NCBI GenBank assembly: GCA_022457155.1
Contig: JAJGOT010000361.1
Coordinates: 806,001-870,000 of the forward strand
Length of the DNA: 64,000 bases
Direction of reading: 5' to 3'
From: Cladopsammia gracilis
Taxonomy: Eukaryota > Cnidaria > Anthozoa > Scleractinia > Dendrophylliidae
In this document: piece after piece, positions 13,101 to 25,386 of the stretch
How the letters are laid out: every line of letters starts with the position of its first letter
How positions within the stretch are numbered: the first letter of the stretch is position 1
The notes under the pieces: generated by a model
Database searches by the model: none
Seen by the model: only the letters and a program-made list of their open reading frames with translations
What the model was told of the DNA's origin: nothing
Translations under genes and position numbers: made by a program

Positions 13101-16100
13101 AGTCATCTTTTAGTCATACCTCCCTCTCGCTCTCTTTTACAATGTGCTTCATGACTTAACTTTTGGTGAACAGGTTGCAAAGTTCATGTGGGAAACTCAG
13201 ACCTACAATTTACCTTTACAATGTACAGTACATTGTAAGAACTTCACATACATGAATACATTGTATTACTTAAATTGTGAAGAAGGATACATAGATTAAC
13301 CCAATTTTTAAACGTTATGTCCTTAGGAAACAGAAATTGGTTCGAAAAATCAGAAGTTCGGAAAATTGAAGGTTACGGGCATTGACTGAAATCAAGTCCA
13401 AGGGAAACATGTTTTGGTTAAAAAATTGGGAGGCTTGGGAAAACTGAGGCTTTGAGAAATCGGAATACCACTGTATATGGAACCCTCTCTGAAGTTTTCT
13501 TGTCATAAGCCTCTCTGGGTTTTTGTAGGAACATGTAGAAACAAAAACATTAATTTTTACTTCCATACCTTGTAGGCAACCATAACACTATCACTTAATT
13601 AATTGTCGGCATGATCTGAGGGAAGCGGGTTCATCATAAGTTATTTTCAATTTTGCATTTAAAATGGAAACAGTACATAGTTAATTTCCTTTAACGTACA
13701 ATAATAAATACTATTTCTATGGCAAACAGGTTATAAAAGATGCCAAACTCGCTATCTTGACCTGCCCATTTGAACCACCCAAGCCCAAAACTAAACATAA
13801 GCTGGATGTTAAATCTGTGGAAGACTACCAAAAACTCCGCGAATACGAAAAAGAGAAGTTTCAAGAAATGGTGAAACAGGTTAAGGATACCGGTGCTAAC
13901 TTGGCCATCTGCCAGTGGGGGTTTGACGACGAGGCCAACCATCTTCTGTTGCAAAATGAACTGCCTGCCGTCAGATGGGTGGGAGGTCCCGAGATTGAGG
14001 TAATTCACAAAGCAAGGCTGTCACTATTTTTTTTTTTTTTTTAAAAAGGCAAGGAAGTAAAGTTAGTAACCATGGAAAATTACTTCCTGGGGTTATCAAT
14101 GGTTTGTTTTTCTATCTGCCAGGGCTCAAAAACATAATGGCTGGAAAAAATCCCCATTCCCCGAGCCTTAATGACATCCCATCTCTTTGCAAAATATCAT
14201 GAAACAAACATAGTCATGTTATGGAGTGTGGAATGTGATATGCTGTGTAGTTAGTTTAATAACTTACACACATGATTGCATGATAGTCAAGTACAAGCCT
14301 ACATGTACATGTAGGTAATTAGTGCCATTGTTGGTGAACAGGCAACAGACTCTACAACCCTTGTAAATTGTGTTGTTATATATTCTATTGATTAGAAGAG
14401 TATCCATGCCCGGCAATAAGATTTTAAGACTCAGATAAAGTTATCATCATCGTCATCATCATCATCAGTTGACACTTTGCCTGAGAGTCTCTCTCTCTCT
14501 CAAACTACCAAAGAAATATATTGCTGTTTTCTATCATTTTCTCCATGAACAGTGCTCTAATACAGTTTATTCTCTGTTCTAGCTTATTGCTATTGCAACC
14601 GGTGGGAGGATTGTGCCAAGATTTTCTGAGCTGTCAGCAGAGAAACTCGGTAAAGCTGGTCTGGTCAAGGAGCTCAGCTTTGGAACCACTAAGGATAGAA
14701 TGCTAGTTATTGAAGAGTGCCTCAATTCACGAGCTGTTACAATATTCATCCGAGGAGGAAACAAAATGGTAAAATCAGCACTCTAATTATAATATTTATA
14801 TTCCAGTCATCAGCTACAGCTTAGATAAAAATTATCTGTTTTGTGTAAGTAGTCTGTAAGCATTGATTGCAGTCCAATTACTGTACCTCCATCGACAGCC
14901 ACTTCCCCACAATGGCCACTTCTTGACAACAGCCATTTTTTCTAGTTGCCACTTCAACCCCCCACCCCTAATTTATAACAAAATATTCCTTCCAATTATA
15001 ATATCAGATCATAGACGAGGCAAAGAGGAGTTTACATGATGCACTGTGTGTGGTCAGGAACCTTGTTCGTGACAACCGTGTAGTGTACGGTGGAGGAGCG
15101 ACAGAAATGGCCTGCTCTTTAGCAGTAACCAGGGAAGCTGACAAGGTAAAGGACTAGCTATTAAGTACCCGTAAACAAAAATGTGTCCCTTATCAGTAGA
15201 TCTTTGTTGAGATCGGCTAGATGTTTTGACTCTCAAAATTAATAAAGTTTTACTACAGTACCAGGGTTGTCAAAAAGTTTTAAAGTAGGTGGCTAAATTT
15301 GAAAAGTAACCGTCTAGGCAATCGAGCACCAAAGGCGCTAGTCTCTCGGGGGTCTGGGACATGCCCCCCTTAGAAAATTTTTAAATTCAGATGCTCTGAA
15401 ATGCTATTTTCAGCACTCTCCAGGCGATTTTCTCTCCAAAATTACACAAAATCAAAAGCGAATTAAAGGTGTTTTAAACGTTTTCATTCAAGAAAATGCA
15501 GTTCTTCTTCTTGTTTGAAAGTTGCGAAGCTCAGCACACCGCGCAGCACACTTCTTTGTTGCAATCATCGAGTAAAATGAATTTAGCAAAGGAAAGCAAT
15601 AATTATTGCGTTTTGTGGACAGATTCATATCAATTTCCATCGTATCTATGACTGTACGTGATACACACAAGCACTTCTATTTAGAAGATTGCTCCTAACC
15701 TGTGACGGTCGATTATATATATTTTTTTAAACTCCATCTCTTCCATATAAAACTGCCAAGCAGAGTAACCGGCCGATATGACGAAGTAGGCGGCGATTTT
15801 CGCCGGCAGCCGGCAACTTTTGACAACCTTGTCAGTACTGCTGCTACTAGTGACAAGTTTGCTTTGAGCACCATATTGTTTTTTCCCTCTAATCTGTGGC
15901 ATCTCTGACAGTATTTGGATATTTGTTTTGCCAAGTCTCAGGAAATTGGTATGTTCAAATGTGTTTTGTGATCCCATCTGCAGAGAAGGGTGAAGGGAAG
16001 AAGGTTCAAATCCAGCCATAACACTCGGAAAGAGATTGAAATCTGAAAATGGGTACTCTATGTTAATTGGATGACTGCTCAGTAATGGTGCATGGTCCTG

Positions 16101-18303
16101 TTCAATCCAGAGATGAGATATCAAACCCGGATGTGATCGCCCTCAGTGGACAGTTCCTCAGATAAGAAGACTGCTGTGCTCCACTAGAACATAGAAAGTC
16201 AAAAAATTCATCATTTCATTCTGTTCTCAGATGTGGTAATTACTGTAGGCCGTAAACTGTATCTGGGCTAAACTATTCTTTCCATCACGCCAGTACTCAA
16301 TGATGACTGTGCCTTTTTCCTTTGAACAGGTTTCCACTATAGAGCAGTATGCTATGAGAGCATTCAGTGACGCCCTGGAAGCCATACCTTTGGCTCTAGC
16401 AGAAAACTCGGGGTTAAACCCCATTCAAACTGTGGCTGATATTAAGTCCAGACAGGTGGCTGAAGGCAATCCTAGGCTTGGTGTTGACTGTATGGACACA
16501 GGAATTAACGGTATGTTGAACTGATTAACAGTGGAGCCCCGATATAACGAAGTGCCAAGGGATTGGTACATGTAAAATGTGTATAACGGGTTTGTTTTAA
16601 ACAAAACCCCTTTAGAATGAATTTGTGGGAAAACGACCATACTCTTAGTCACAACGGAATTTGCCTAATAATTAACAAGATGAATTTCATCTCTGCTGAT
16701 CTGTTTTGCATTCAACATCAGTCACGTGATGGCATTTATTCGTTATATTTGGGTAGATTTTAAGTTGAGGCTTCTGGGTTGTGTTTGTCATAACTGGAAT
16801 TTCATATATACCCGAGTTCGTTGTATCCGGGTTCCGTTCTATACATTTTACTGTAACTTTGGTCGGGCTGAAGAATATTTCATTTCATACTTATTAAGAT
16901 TAATTTTTTTGTATTGTAATTTGCCATGTAAAAACCCAGTTCCGTGTTCGCAGCCAATCAGAATGTCGAAATGACTTTCTCACGTGAAAAAAGCATTTTG
17001 TCCAATCACAAATGTATAAAATAAACAAACAGCATGGGCAATGCTTTGTACGGTATTTACGCACTCGGTATTTACGCAAAACCTCGCTTGTTCGATTTCT
17101 GATACGAACCAACTCGTGCACTGCCCATGAAGTAATCTATATGTTCGTTATACCGGGGACTTTGTTTTAAATGGGTTCGCTATATTGGGGTTCCACTGTA
17201 TTAAGAGACCGATGGGATAGCAGATCCCAAGAGTGTTGCACTGGTCAAATTGATCTCCCTAATGATGAACTTGTCCAAAATCACTGTTAACCCATTCACT
17301 CCTAGAAATTAAGCAGAAAACGGAAACTTGAAACCACTAATGCCGTTTTCTGACTGTTGTGGAGGCAAATTGCACGCAAAGTCTGTCTAAAACGTTGTTT
17401 GAAACATGAAAACTAAGCTTCCTTTCCCTTCCGGGCCAAATAAATCAACTTTTGGTTTCCGGCATGCGCACAAAGCAAAATTTTGAGTTAACTAAGCTTG
17501 ATTTTTCTTTTTCTTCGTTGTTATGCTCCTCTTCTTTTTTGTTCTCATTCCTTTTTCCCCTCGTTGTTGGCTTTTCATTAAACTTTGTTTATGTAGTAAA
17601 AGTTTCCCGGAAAACGCTGAAAGTTTTTAACAAGAATTAGCAAGTGGTAGGAAGACCAGATTTTCCTTAGATTTTGGCAGTCAAATCTGACAGGTTTTTC
17701 TCATGTATCTCTGGCCCAATTCACGAGATCTGTTACTTGGCATCTTTTGTCGTAAAAAGGGATGATTTCACAAATCACAGAAGGACCGTGGCCCCTGAGA
17801 CATTCCTTCTTTAAACCATTACAGCCATGCTCCGTCACGCGTGACCAGTATTTGAAAATTGAATGGAGTTTTCAAGATTCATTCCGAGATTCGGAATTGC
17901 CCGTGAGAATTTTACCGCATTTTCGGAAACAAAGAGCAACAAAATATCATTTTGTTTGAAATGTTACTTATTCGAACAATATTAGGTTTTTATATGCGTG
18001 CAGCGAAGTTATTTTCCGTTAATTCGTGACTTTCAAAATGTTTTCCACAGAGTTCTTCAAGGTTTCATTCAAATCTCGGACGTTACAAAGAAATTTCATT
18101 CTCTAGATTACTGGTCACGCATGACGGAGCATGGCTGTAAGGTGTTTTTGAATATTTAGTCTATTTAATTTTTTTCAGACATGAAAGAACAACACGTGAT
18201 CGAAACGCTGATAGGCAAGAAACAGCAGATAAGCCTGGCAACGCAGCTCGTCAAGATGATCCTTAAGATTGATGACATCAGAATACAAGGAGAAATGTCT
18301 TGA
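7120..18303 (+). CDS. CCT5: T-complex protein 1 subunit epsilon (CCT5), complete, ten exons
   Basis: Exons: 7120-7242, 7332-7392, 9996-10160, 11412-11610, 12855-13047, 13730-13999, 14583-14768, 15008-15145, 16330-16510, 18179-18303. All introns are GT..AG and phases agree, giving 1641 nt or 546 aa; human CCT5 is about 541. CCT5 is one of eight paralogous subunits of the cytosolic TRiC/CCT chaperonin ring, which folds actin, tubulin and other clients using ATP. Visible landmarks: FDEYGRPF near residue 15; NDGATIL at 78-84; the ATPase motif GDGTT at 109-113 with its catalytic Asp; [48 protein letters not shown] at 394-399; VVYGGG ending at 429; and [23 protein letters not shown] near the end. 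ATG 7120 is chosen because MSAIPLQ leads into the conserved block. An in-frame ATG-less extension to about 7087 is less likely. The C-terminus ends GEMS rather than the acidic vertebrate tail. Confidence 0.97.
7738..8023. mobile_element. Harbinger-like MITE built of repeated TAGGATCATCCTA palindromes
   Basis: Termini GGCCCTATTTACATGG (7741) and (inverse) CATGTAAATAGGGCC (ending 8020) are inverted repeats inside TTA at 7738-7740 and 8021-8023. TTA-type duplications suit PIF/Harbinger elements. The interior has at least six copies of a CTAGGATSATCCTAG palindrome joined by AGCGCT/GCACTA links. It is non-coding and lies in CCT5 intron 2. Confidence 0.75.
8808..8955. repeat. Foldback element in CCT5 intron 2
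   Basis: AGCAGGCTTTTAGCCAG at the left pairs with CTGGCTAAAAGCTTGCT at the right. GTGGGCATCC/GTGGGTGTCC words lie inside. No coding content is seen. It is likely a MITE remnant. Confidence 0.55.
9771..9943. mobile_element. Small element of GTGTCCG repeats flanked by a 13-bp direct repeat
   Basis: TTGAAAACCACTC is present at 9758-9770 and 9944-9956, exactly bounding 173 bp. That segment is made of diverged repeats of GTGTCCGCTTATGGGAGG. It lies in CCT5 intron 2, ending 52 nt before exon 3. Confidence 0.6.
10450..10735. mobile_element. hAT-like MITE in CCT5 intron 3
   Basis: Termini CAGGGTTTGTACAGTC and (inverse) GCATACAAACCCTG are inverted repeats. The interior repeats a GTCATGGAAAA word. 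No clear target duplication is seen. CAGGGTTTGTA ends recur in animal hAT MITEs, which is the basis for the class call. Confidence 0.6.
11168..11313. repeat. Foldback element in CCT5 intron 3
   Basis: ACTTATTGACTGAGT with a GGGCCGGACGG word pairs with an inverse copy ending TCAGTCAATAAGTGC. The inner arms share GGTCATGG/CCATGACC. The element is non-coding. Confidence 0.6.
12325..12668. repeat. Long foldback element in CCT5 intron 4
   Basis: A left arm of about 140 nt (TTGTTGACATTGACTGACG ... AGCCATGATGTTATTG) is repeated inverted on the right, ending near 12668. Pairing is about 85-90% by eye, around a 60-nt loop. It contains the CTGAGCGGAAGTCAT and GTCGAAACGTCAG words seen in dispersed animal repeats. 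Confidence 0.75.
15263..15832. mobile_element. hAT-like element remnant in CCT5 intron 8
   Basis: The left end (C)AGGGTTGTCAAAAAGTTTT and the inverse right end AACTTTTGACAACCTTG are inverted repeats. CAGTAC lies outside both ends, which may be a partial target duplication. The interior has a GGGGTCTGGGACATGCCCC motif that recurs near 21737. There is no intact transposase frame. Confidence 0.55.
16529..17198. mobile_element. pogo/Tigger-like non-autonomous element in CCT5 intron 9
   Basis: Termini CAGTGGAGCCCCGATATAAC and (inverse) TATATTGGGGTTCCACTG are inverted repeats, with TA after the right end (17199-17200). Length is about 670 bp. The internal frames are short and show no DDE motif. 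Confidence 0.65.
17822..18137. mobile_element. TA-flanked MITE just upstream of the last CCT5 exon
   Basis: Inverted termini CAGCCATGCTCCGTCACGCG and (inverse) CATGACGGAGCATGGCTG are about 28-30 bp long with few mismatches. TA occurs at 17820-17821 and 18138-18139. The element is 316 bp with no coding frame. Its right end is only about 40 nt from the exon-10 acceptor. Confidence 0.75.
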
Positions 18304-18716
18304 AGACTGCGTGACGCGGCTAGCTTGCGTGATACATTGGAGTCATGCAAGGATAGTGTGGCAAACGGACACGTGTAATTTATCACAAGACGGCTGTGCC
18401 AGCGCCAATATTTCGTGTGCTCAAAGTTTTAACATTTATGAATGAAATAACTTGTGACGAGACCTTTGTTTCCTGAGGAAAAATTAAGACAGGGCTTAGC
18501 CTGTGTCGCAGTCGTTTATGAAGGTGCCAAATTTTGCTCAGGTCTCTCGTCAATGATTGCTTCACAGGCTAAGGAGGGCCTGGTCACAGGTTATAAACTG
18601 AATTGCGTTAAAGGCATTGTGATATTGCAGAGTAAGAAAACGGTGTCTTAAGCAAAAAGAAAAGAAAAGAACATTCTTGACTTGCAGGAAAAAGAGGAAA
18701 TTGTACAGCGACGGTG

Positions 18717-18722
18717 AATAAA
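18717..18722 (+). promoter_or_regulatory. Candidate polyadenylation signal of CCT5
   Basis: AATAAA lies 414 nt after the CCT5 stop at 18303. The stretch between has no open frame of note and would be the 3'UTR. This is assigned by motif and position only. Confidence 0.4.
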
Positions 18723-19994
18723 TTTATCAAACCGAGTAAGAGCGCATGGTCGTCTATTTGTCTATTCACGACCACTTATTGCAAACACCTCCACCAGTGG
18801 TGTTCGGTCCCGTTCGTACCCGGGGTTTAATCTCGGGAGGTTGAGAGGTGGAAGCCCCCCCCCCCCCCCCCCCCCCACTCCCTCATCTACCTACCCCCTC
18901 CCCTTCAAAAAAAGAAAAGCAGTTGTTACAATAGATATAAGGGCATTATATGACAACGCACACAAGAGGACACTGTATGACAAGGAACATGGAGTACTGG
19001 AGTGCTATAAACTGCTGGTCTTACGGCAGGCTCGGTTATCGTGGTTTACCTAAGCTAATTGTAGCATCGCCAAAAAAAAATTGTATCAAAATGCACTAGA
19101 TTGCATTGTTTTTCCCAGCTGCATTAAACTAATATTGAGCTGGAGGTCAAACAATATGATCACAGGCCTTCCAGTCAATAAACTGTGATCACAGGCATTC
19201 CAATCAAAAAACTGACCACAGGCCTTGCAGTCAAACAACTGTAATCACAGGTCTACAATCCTCTGAGTGTTGCTCTGTGCTTTGTGCTGGAGTGAATAAC
19301 CATAGAATTCTGACATGTATCCCGATTACTCTTTTGGCCAGCTTTTTGGAGGTATTTGTCTAAAGCGCATTTTACTTTTCGATCGAAAGGTCGGTGGTTC
19401 ATTTTCCTTAGACAAGAAACTGCTTCTCTTTGTCTCTCCACCCAGGTGTGTAAATGAATACCAGCAATGAGTTTCTGATACCAGTGAACATAATGCTTTA
19501 GGAAACTCTCATATTGGAGAGTAGTAATACCCCCAATTGTGTCATTGTCAAAGAACTCGTCCTGGGCGGGACTTGACCTTTTTCTTTATATTTTACGGAC
19601 TGATTTTTAAAATGGACGTTAAAATTTCGCTAAACAATGTTTGCATTCCGTCTCAATATTTATTTCTGATAAATACATAAAGTAGAAGTACATATGCAGT
19701 CCGAAAGCTGAATTGTGCATTACACTATTAACAAATATACTCAGGAGCCCATCATTTTAAAGGATCATCACTAAGTAAATCAAAGGGCTCTTTAAGCTCT
19801 AATATCAAAATTTAAAATCTCATTTCTTGTCCCTACATATTTCCTATAGAAGTAGTGGGGAGAAATTGTTTGGATGTCGAGAATTCATCTTGTGTGTCCT
19901 TATAATGTCCTTAATTCTCATGACCTTTTTGATTGATAGTGCATTGATATTACAAGGAGAAACGATGCTGATTACTCTTAAGGCTTAAAGATGA
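18723..19994. other. Spacer downstream of CCT5
   Basis: No gene is recognised. It holds a C22 run (18855-18876) and a cluster of diverged repeats of TCACAGGCCTTCCAGTCAA at about 19160-19255. Confidence 0.5.
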
Positions 19995-20002
19995 ATAACA
20001 GT

Positions 20003-21430
20003 CCGTACTGCGCAATCTCAGCTCGGCAATGTTTGTTAGACTCACAAGTAAACTCGCTAGTAAACGTTTAACGTTTACTAGCGAAAATGAAAATTACGGG
20101 ACAAACTTACCTTTTCCTTCATTATTAACGTCAGATGTCCTTGCCAAACAATAATGACAAGTAAAAGAACCCCAAAGTTTTCCCAAACCGACGTTTCAGC
20201 TCATCGAGCATTCGTTAACACAACGGTCGTAATAGTCTCCCACGCAGCCGTTATTTGTCTCGTCACGCAATGCTCCTCCCCACTAACGGCTGCTCAAACC
20301 TGAACCACATTCCTTTGCAGATTTAAGCCAATCACAGTTGCAGTGCCATTTTCGGAACTCGCTCGCGCCAAATTCTCTACGGGTGACTCGTCCAATCATA
20401 GCCTGCGTTTTATCGTTGACTCAGTTGGATGGCGGCGCTGAATGAAGGTTTTCGTGCAGTGTCAGAAGCAGGCCATTCGTAAAAATAATTTTTGACAATT
20501 ATTTGTTATTTGTTAACTTGCCGACGAGCTTTTTCTCTCCCGCTCGTGTTTGACCATGTTTGCGAAGAGACGGGTCACAGCGTTGTCGTGGTCTCACCTT
20601 TGGTTCGAAGATCGAGAAAGGCGAATATTCTGTCGTGCATATAAAATGGCTCAACAGAAGAATGGTTGTTATAAAAGGTGACAGGCATAGCACAAATCCT
20701 GCTTGTCGCTACAAGCATTTCAGCCCAGCTTTAGAATAAGTCTACCCCAAGTACGTGCCTGAGAGATTTTTCCTTTTAGATCAAAATAAAGATATAACAG
20801 GCCTGTTGTTTTAAATGTTTCGAAAATGTTATCGTTTCTTTGATCTTAGGAAAATATTTCTAGCTGTGATACTGACAGGAGGAATTTACGGTTTCCAGAG
20901 CCGTTTAGATTATTTACATGTAGTCATGCAGTCGTTTATTTACTAGCTCTTGGCAAAATAATGGAGTTTATTTGGTTCACTTTGAAAAAGTTGCAAGATT
21001 AGTAGCAACTGCTTTTAAAAGAAGGAATTATTTGCTACTTAGGATCAGTTCATTACTCATTCCGTGATTCAGTGTGAGCGCAATTAAGTCTGCGGTTAGT
21101 GTAATTTGTGATCTGGCACATAGTAAACCGGAAACCACCGGCCTGTTTTTGCGCGAAAAACGACGTCATTTTCATTTTGCTGATACATGATTGGTTCGCT
21201 GAATTTAACGCAAACACAATGGGAAAGGAATGTGGTTCAGGTTTGAGCAGCCGTTAGTGGGGAGGAGCGTTGCGTGACGAGACAAATGACGGCTGCGTGG
21301 GAGACTACGGTCGTAATGGCAGACTGACGGTTTGCTCCCATATACTCCATGTATGCTATTACCGATGTGTAACTGTAGCATATCAACAAATTCAAAACAA
21401 ACCCCGAGATTGCGCAGTACGGACTGTAAT
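20003..21430. mobile_element. Large foldback element, 1.4 kb, with paired inverted arms
   Basis: The outer arms ACAGTCCGTACTGCGCAATCTC (20003) and its inverse (near 21410-21430) match. The inner arms at 20228-20320 (GTCTCCCACGCAGCCGT ... GAACCACATTCCTTT) match inversely 21212-21312. The left spacer between outer and inner arms is about 190 nt against about 80 nt on the right, so one side has gained or lost sequence. The interior has no recognisable frame. Confidence 0.7.
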
Positions 21431-21434
21431 TCTG

Positions 21435-24400
21435 CTTTAAAGGGTTAAGGAGCTATGTTGTGGGGATTTTGACGTTTTGGGTCAAAACCGACCAAAATTT
21501 AAACAAAGTACTATTGTCATACACGAAATGCTTACAGAGGAAGATATCAAGGGGATTTTCGAAGAGAGAATCAGCCACAATCAGAGTTATAGCGACTTTC
21601 AATTGACACAGGGCGATAAACATGATAAAAATCAGGGACCGTGCAGCATATTTTCGATTTGGGGGTGGGGTAGAGGGGGTAAATCAAATGCCATAGGCAT
21701 TTGTAGCGCGCCCCGCAGGCGGTAGCCGTCTAGGGGGGTCCGGGGGCATGCTCCTCCGGAAATTTTTTTTATAATAAATGCTCCCAGAATGGCTAAAAAT
21801 GCATCCCAATATACCAGACGCAGTGAATCATTTTATTATTTATCAGGTTAATAAATACCTGCCACCAAATTTGAACTACAATAACAAAACATCGAACACA
21901 AGGAAGATCATGTGAGCCTCCTGATTGCCGGTAGCAGTTGGATTGTACGACCCAGGGTGACTGCAACTATACATCAGTCTTCGTTTAAGGTACTTCTCGC
22001 GATATTTGACGGAAATAGCGGAAACATGCCATTGCGCCGACATACAGTATGCCACATTGATTGCAATGCCGTATCTGAACAGATCCCCACAAGAGTTGTG
22101 GGTTTCTGATGTAAGCAAACAAGTTCAACGACTTCTATAACAGAACTTAAGAGAAGACCTATAAGCCATGTCCTACGAACGGCCGCCATATTACATGTCC
22201 TAAAGGAAGAAAACAATTTACCGCTTACCACAACACTCACTGGCGAAAATTTTCATTAATTATCGCATATCTATGAGAGAAGTAAAACAGTAATTTTTCA
22301 ATTGGGTAAAATTATTTTTTTTTTTCAAAAAATTATTTTTCCATCCAGATACTTAAAATATCGAATATAATTGTAAAGTCATCTCTTTAATATTAAAACA
22401 TAATAAATACAAACAAGGACACACTTGTAAAGCGAGAAAAAGCAATAAAAAGCGATAAAACTAGAATTTTGAAATTATTGTCCGCCATCTTGGATCCGCT
22501 ATCTTGGATTTTCTTTTTTTTTTTGTTTAAATTAAAATTTAAAAAATATCTAAAAGAGAAAAGGATCAGAAAGTATAAAAGACGTGTCAAACTAATGTCT
22601 ATTATCCAAACAATGAACTTAGAAGCGTTATTTGATAAATAGTACAAAATGTTTGTCTATAAGAAAAAGAGAGCAAAAATTTACCTACCCCTCCCCCCAA
22701 ATATTTGATGTTAAAAATTTGTGATGTCTTTCAACGGTAGTGTAGCAGCTCTCAGAAACCTCTATTTTCATTGGCCTTGTAAAACACAGCTTCTATTGTT
22801 TTTAGGTATAGGGTCCATTGTTGTGTTTGTTGTTTGTTCTATTGTTTAGGGTAAGGGTATCGAACCAATGGTGTGAGACCTTACGAGAGCTACTACATCC
22901 CTTTCATGAACTAGTCCCAAGAAAAAAATATTCTAACAAGAAAATGCACTATAAGTCAAAGAACAAGATCTTAAAATAAAAAAAAAAAATCACCGTATTT
23001 TAATATTTTGAAAACCTATGTGTCAAAAACTGGTTGCCATGGCAACATGGTTAATCACACTGACATGTTATGGATACCAAAATGTCCCTAGATAAATTCT
23101 AGGAAAAGTCAGAAATTTCAGTGTCATAGCTATTTCGGTGTAAGAGTTATAGGATTCGAAAGGATTCGAAAAGCCCCCCCCCCCCCCCCCCCCCTTCCCC
23201 CAGTCTGAATAGGGTTAAAGTGAAACTAAAAATTGTGACATAGCCATCTCGTGAATATGAAACAACGTAAAGGTCAAGCCCACAGATCGGTTTTAATTTT
23301 CTATACTGTGTTTGAAGTAAAAGAATTGAAGAGTAAAAGAGATTTAAAACGACCAAAACATCTTACCGTGACATAATATATGCATTGTGTGAAACGAGAC
23401 AATCAAGACAACTGAATGATGTAATACGCTGGGGAATTAAAATACAGCAATCATCTTTTAACACGTAATACACTGGGATATTAAAAATGTATACACATGA
23501 TGGAAAATTTGCATATCTGCTCCCGTTTCCCATATCTCGCTCAACGCTTCGCGTATTCACGAGATAAAAAGTTAATCGCGTTCGAAGATCGCGTTGGTTG
23601 TCCTGTGGTTTATGTGCAGTAAAATTTGAGATTTTTTGGTAGACGGTCTTCCAAATGGCCCCAACTATTGTTTTTTTTTTTTCAGGGGCTCATTTCCGCC
23701 GGAAATTCCTTCGAACGCGTCTCCATAATCTGTGATTACTGCTAGTAATCTAAGGATGAATCTAAAATTAATGAAAATAATACACGGAGACATTTATCAA
23801 AGTCTTCTTAAATCGATCAGTCTTGCATCTTTGAATGTAAAATTGTTTAGGATGTCTACGGGAATATATGACGCATGCTGACAAACAGAAAAGGTACCTG
23901 TAGAAACTGTCACTTTATTCATGTTGGGGGAAAAAGGTATTATTTTCCTCCTCAGTGTTAATTTTCTTTCGTCAAATTTTTGCACAAACAGTCTTGCAAC
24001 ATTAACGGAGATTGGGAAGGATGTCTAATAAAACAAGATTAGCGAAAGGGCGGAGCAGGGTTATTTTTGAAATGAAGACTGGCAATGCAGGATGCCGTCA
24101 AGATTTTAATAAATTAATGGGGTACACTTGGCATCGTTCAATTTGTTTGAACGGAAAATAAATAATAACCGTGCATGCTTCAGTAAAGCCAGAATACCAA
24201 ATACATTTATCCGTTTTGTTTGTAAGGAAATGGCAGGGAAAAACAGCATGCGATATATAGTCACACTAAAAACAAGGAAAACAAGATACGGAATATTTTA
24301 ATAAAAGAAAGTCCATGTTCCAGAAATTAAGACATAAAAAGCATGTTTATTGTTTGAGCTGTTTTCGAGGAAACCTGTCACTTCTTGGCAACAGACAATT

Positions 24401-24770
24401 TCATTTCGCATGACTGTCAGTTTCAATTTCTTTTGGAAAACAGCCAAATGAATGAATTGAAAGTTTGCTTGTTCTGAGCATTGTGGAAACGCGGTCCACT
24501 CAATACCTTAATTACGTTTATTAAGTGTGAAGCTAAAATAGCAATTTGCAAATAATTGCCAAATGGGGAAGCTTTAACACAATGATGTACAAGACCTTAT
24601 TTCGCTGAACTTGGAGAAAAAAGACAGTTGGAAAGCTGTTTTAATTATAGACCAGGTGAGCCACTGAAATCTCTATAACAGTAATACTGAGCTTCTTGAA
24701 AACGGCGTCTACCTCTCATATATAAGCGACCACTTTTCCAAAGTACTAAATTTCTCCCAGTCAAATCACT
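21435..24770. other. Gene-poor stretch
   Basis: No gene is recognised; all open frames are short and unrelated to families I know. It includes a GGGGGTCCGGGGGCATGCTCC motif near 21740, AT-rich unique-looking DNA, a C21 tract (23174-23194) and a copy of the dispersed ATCTCGTGAATAC family (23150-23580). Confidence 0.5.
23150..23580 (+). repeat. Copy of dispersed 'ATCTCGTGAATAC' repeat family
   Basis: Both ends carry CATCTCGTGAATA or its inverse. The interior has AAACATCTTACCGTGACATAA and GTGTGAAACGAGACAATC. It matches 42200-42625 in inverse orientation over most of its length, and parts match 41395-41665 and 29625-30090. Confidence 0.6.
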
Positions 24771-25055
24771 ATAGTCGAACTGAACCTCTCGTAAGCGACC
24801 GCGAACACTTTCAAGCTGATGATTTGAATTTTTCTATATTGTTTTTAACCTCCGGTAAGCGAACACTCGCCCATATCTTGATGTCACTGCAGACGCAAAT
24901 TGAATCATGTGTTACAGTGCAAGTCCGATCCAATACAACGATTTTTTTCCTGGCATCAAAACTTCAATGATATTATATTTTGCGCTGATAGGTTTTGTGC
25001 ATTGAAATTACTGCATTTTGGGTGTTCGCTTTAATACGAGAGGAACTTCAACTGT
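24771..25055. mobile_element. Small inverted-repeat element with CCTCTCGTAAGCGACC words
   Basis: TATAGTCGAACTGAACCTCTCGTAAGCGA at the left resembles the inverse of the right end, CGCTTTAATACGAGAGGAACTTCAACTGTA. GTAAGCGAACAC/GTAAGCGACCGC words repeat inside. The element is non-coding and diverged. Confidence 0.55.
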
Positions 25056-25142
25056 AATATGAATCCGGTGAAGGTCGAGTTTCCCGTCTATTCCATTTTC
25101 TCGTCTAAAACGATGGGAAAATCAGGCTAAAAAGTCGTGTTA

Positions 25143-25386
25143 AGCCCCATTCACACCAACAGTTAACCATGTTTAAATGTTGTTTAGTTTAACTACGTTG
25201 TTAGCCTCTATCTTGAACGTTTTAAATGAATATGACTCAAACTACCTGGAATGGTAATAAAAGTCAAGTTCATTTTAGTAAAGATTTTATTCCAAATATC
25301 ACAGGAGGTTAGGAGGTGTAGTTTTCTAAACCCGTTTTAAACTAAACAACATTTAAACATGTTTAAGCGTTGGTGTGAATGGGGTA
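25143..25386. mobile_element. Harbinger-like MITE with TTA target duplication
   Basis: Arms of about 50 bp, AGCCCCATTCACACCAAC ... GTTTAAATGTTGTTTAGTTTAA, are repeated inverted at the right end. TTA lies at 25140-25142 and 25387-25389. The element is 244 bp with no frame. Confidence 0.8.

Noticed and set aside
15681..16124. 147-codon minus-strand frame in CCT5 intron 8
   Set aside because: It overlaps the right end of a hAT-like remnant, resembles no known family and lies antisense within an intron; a chance frame is likelier.
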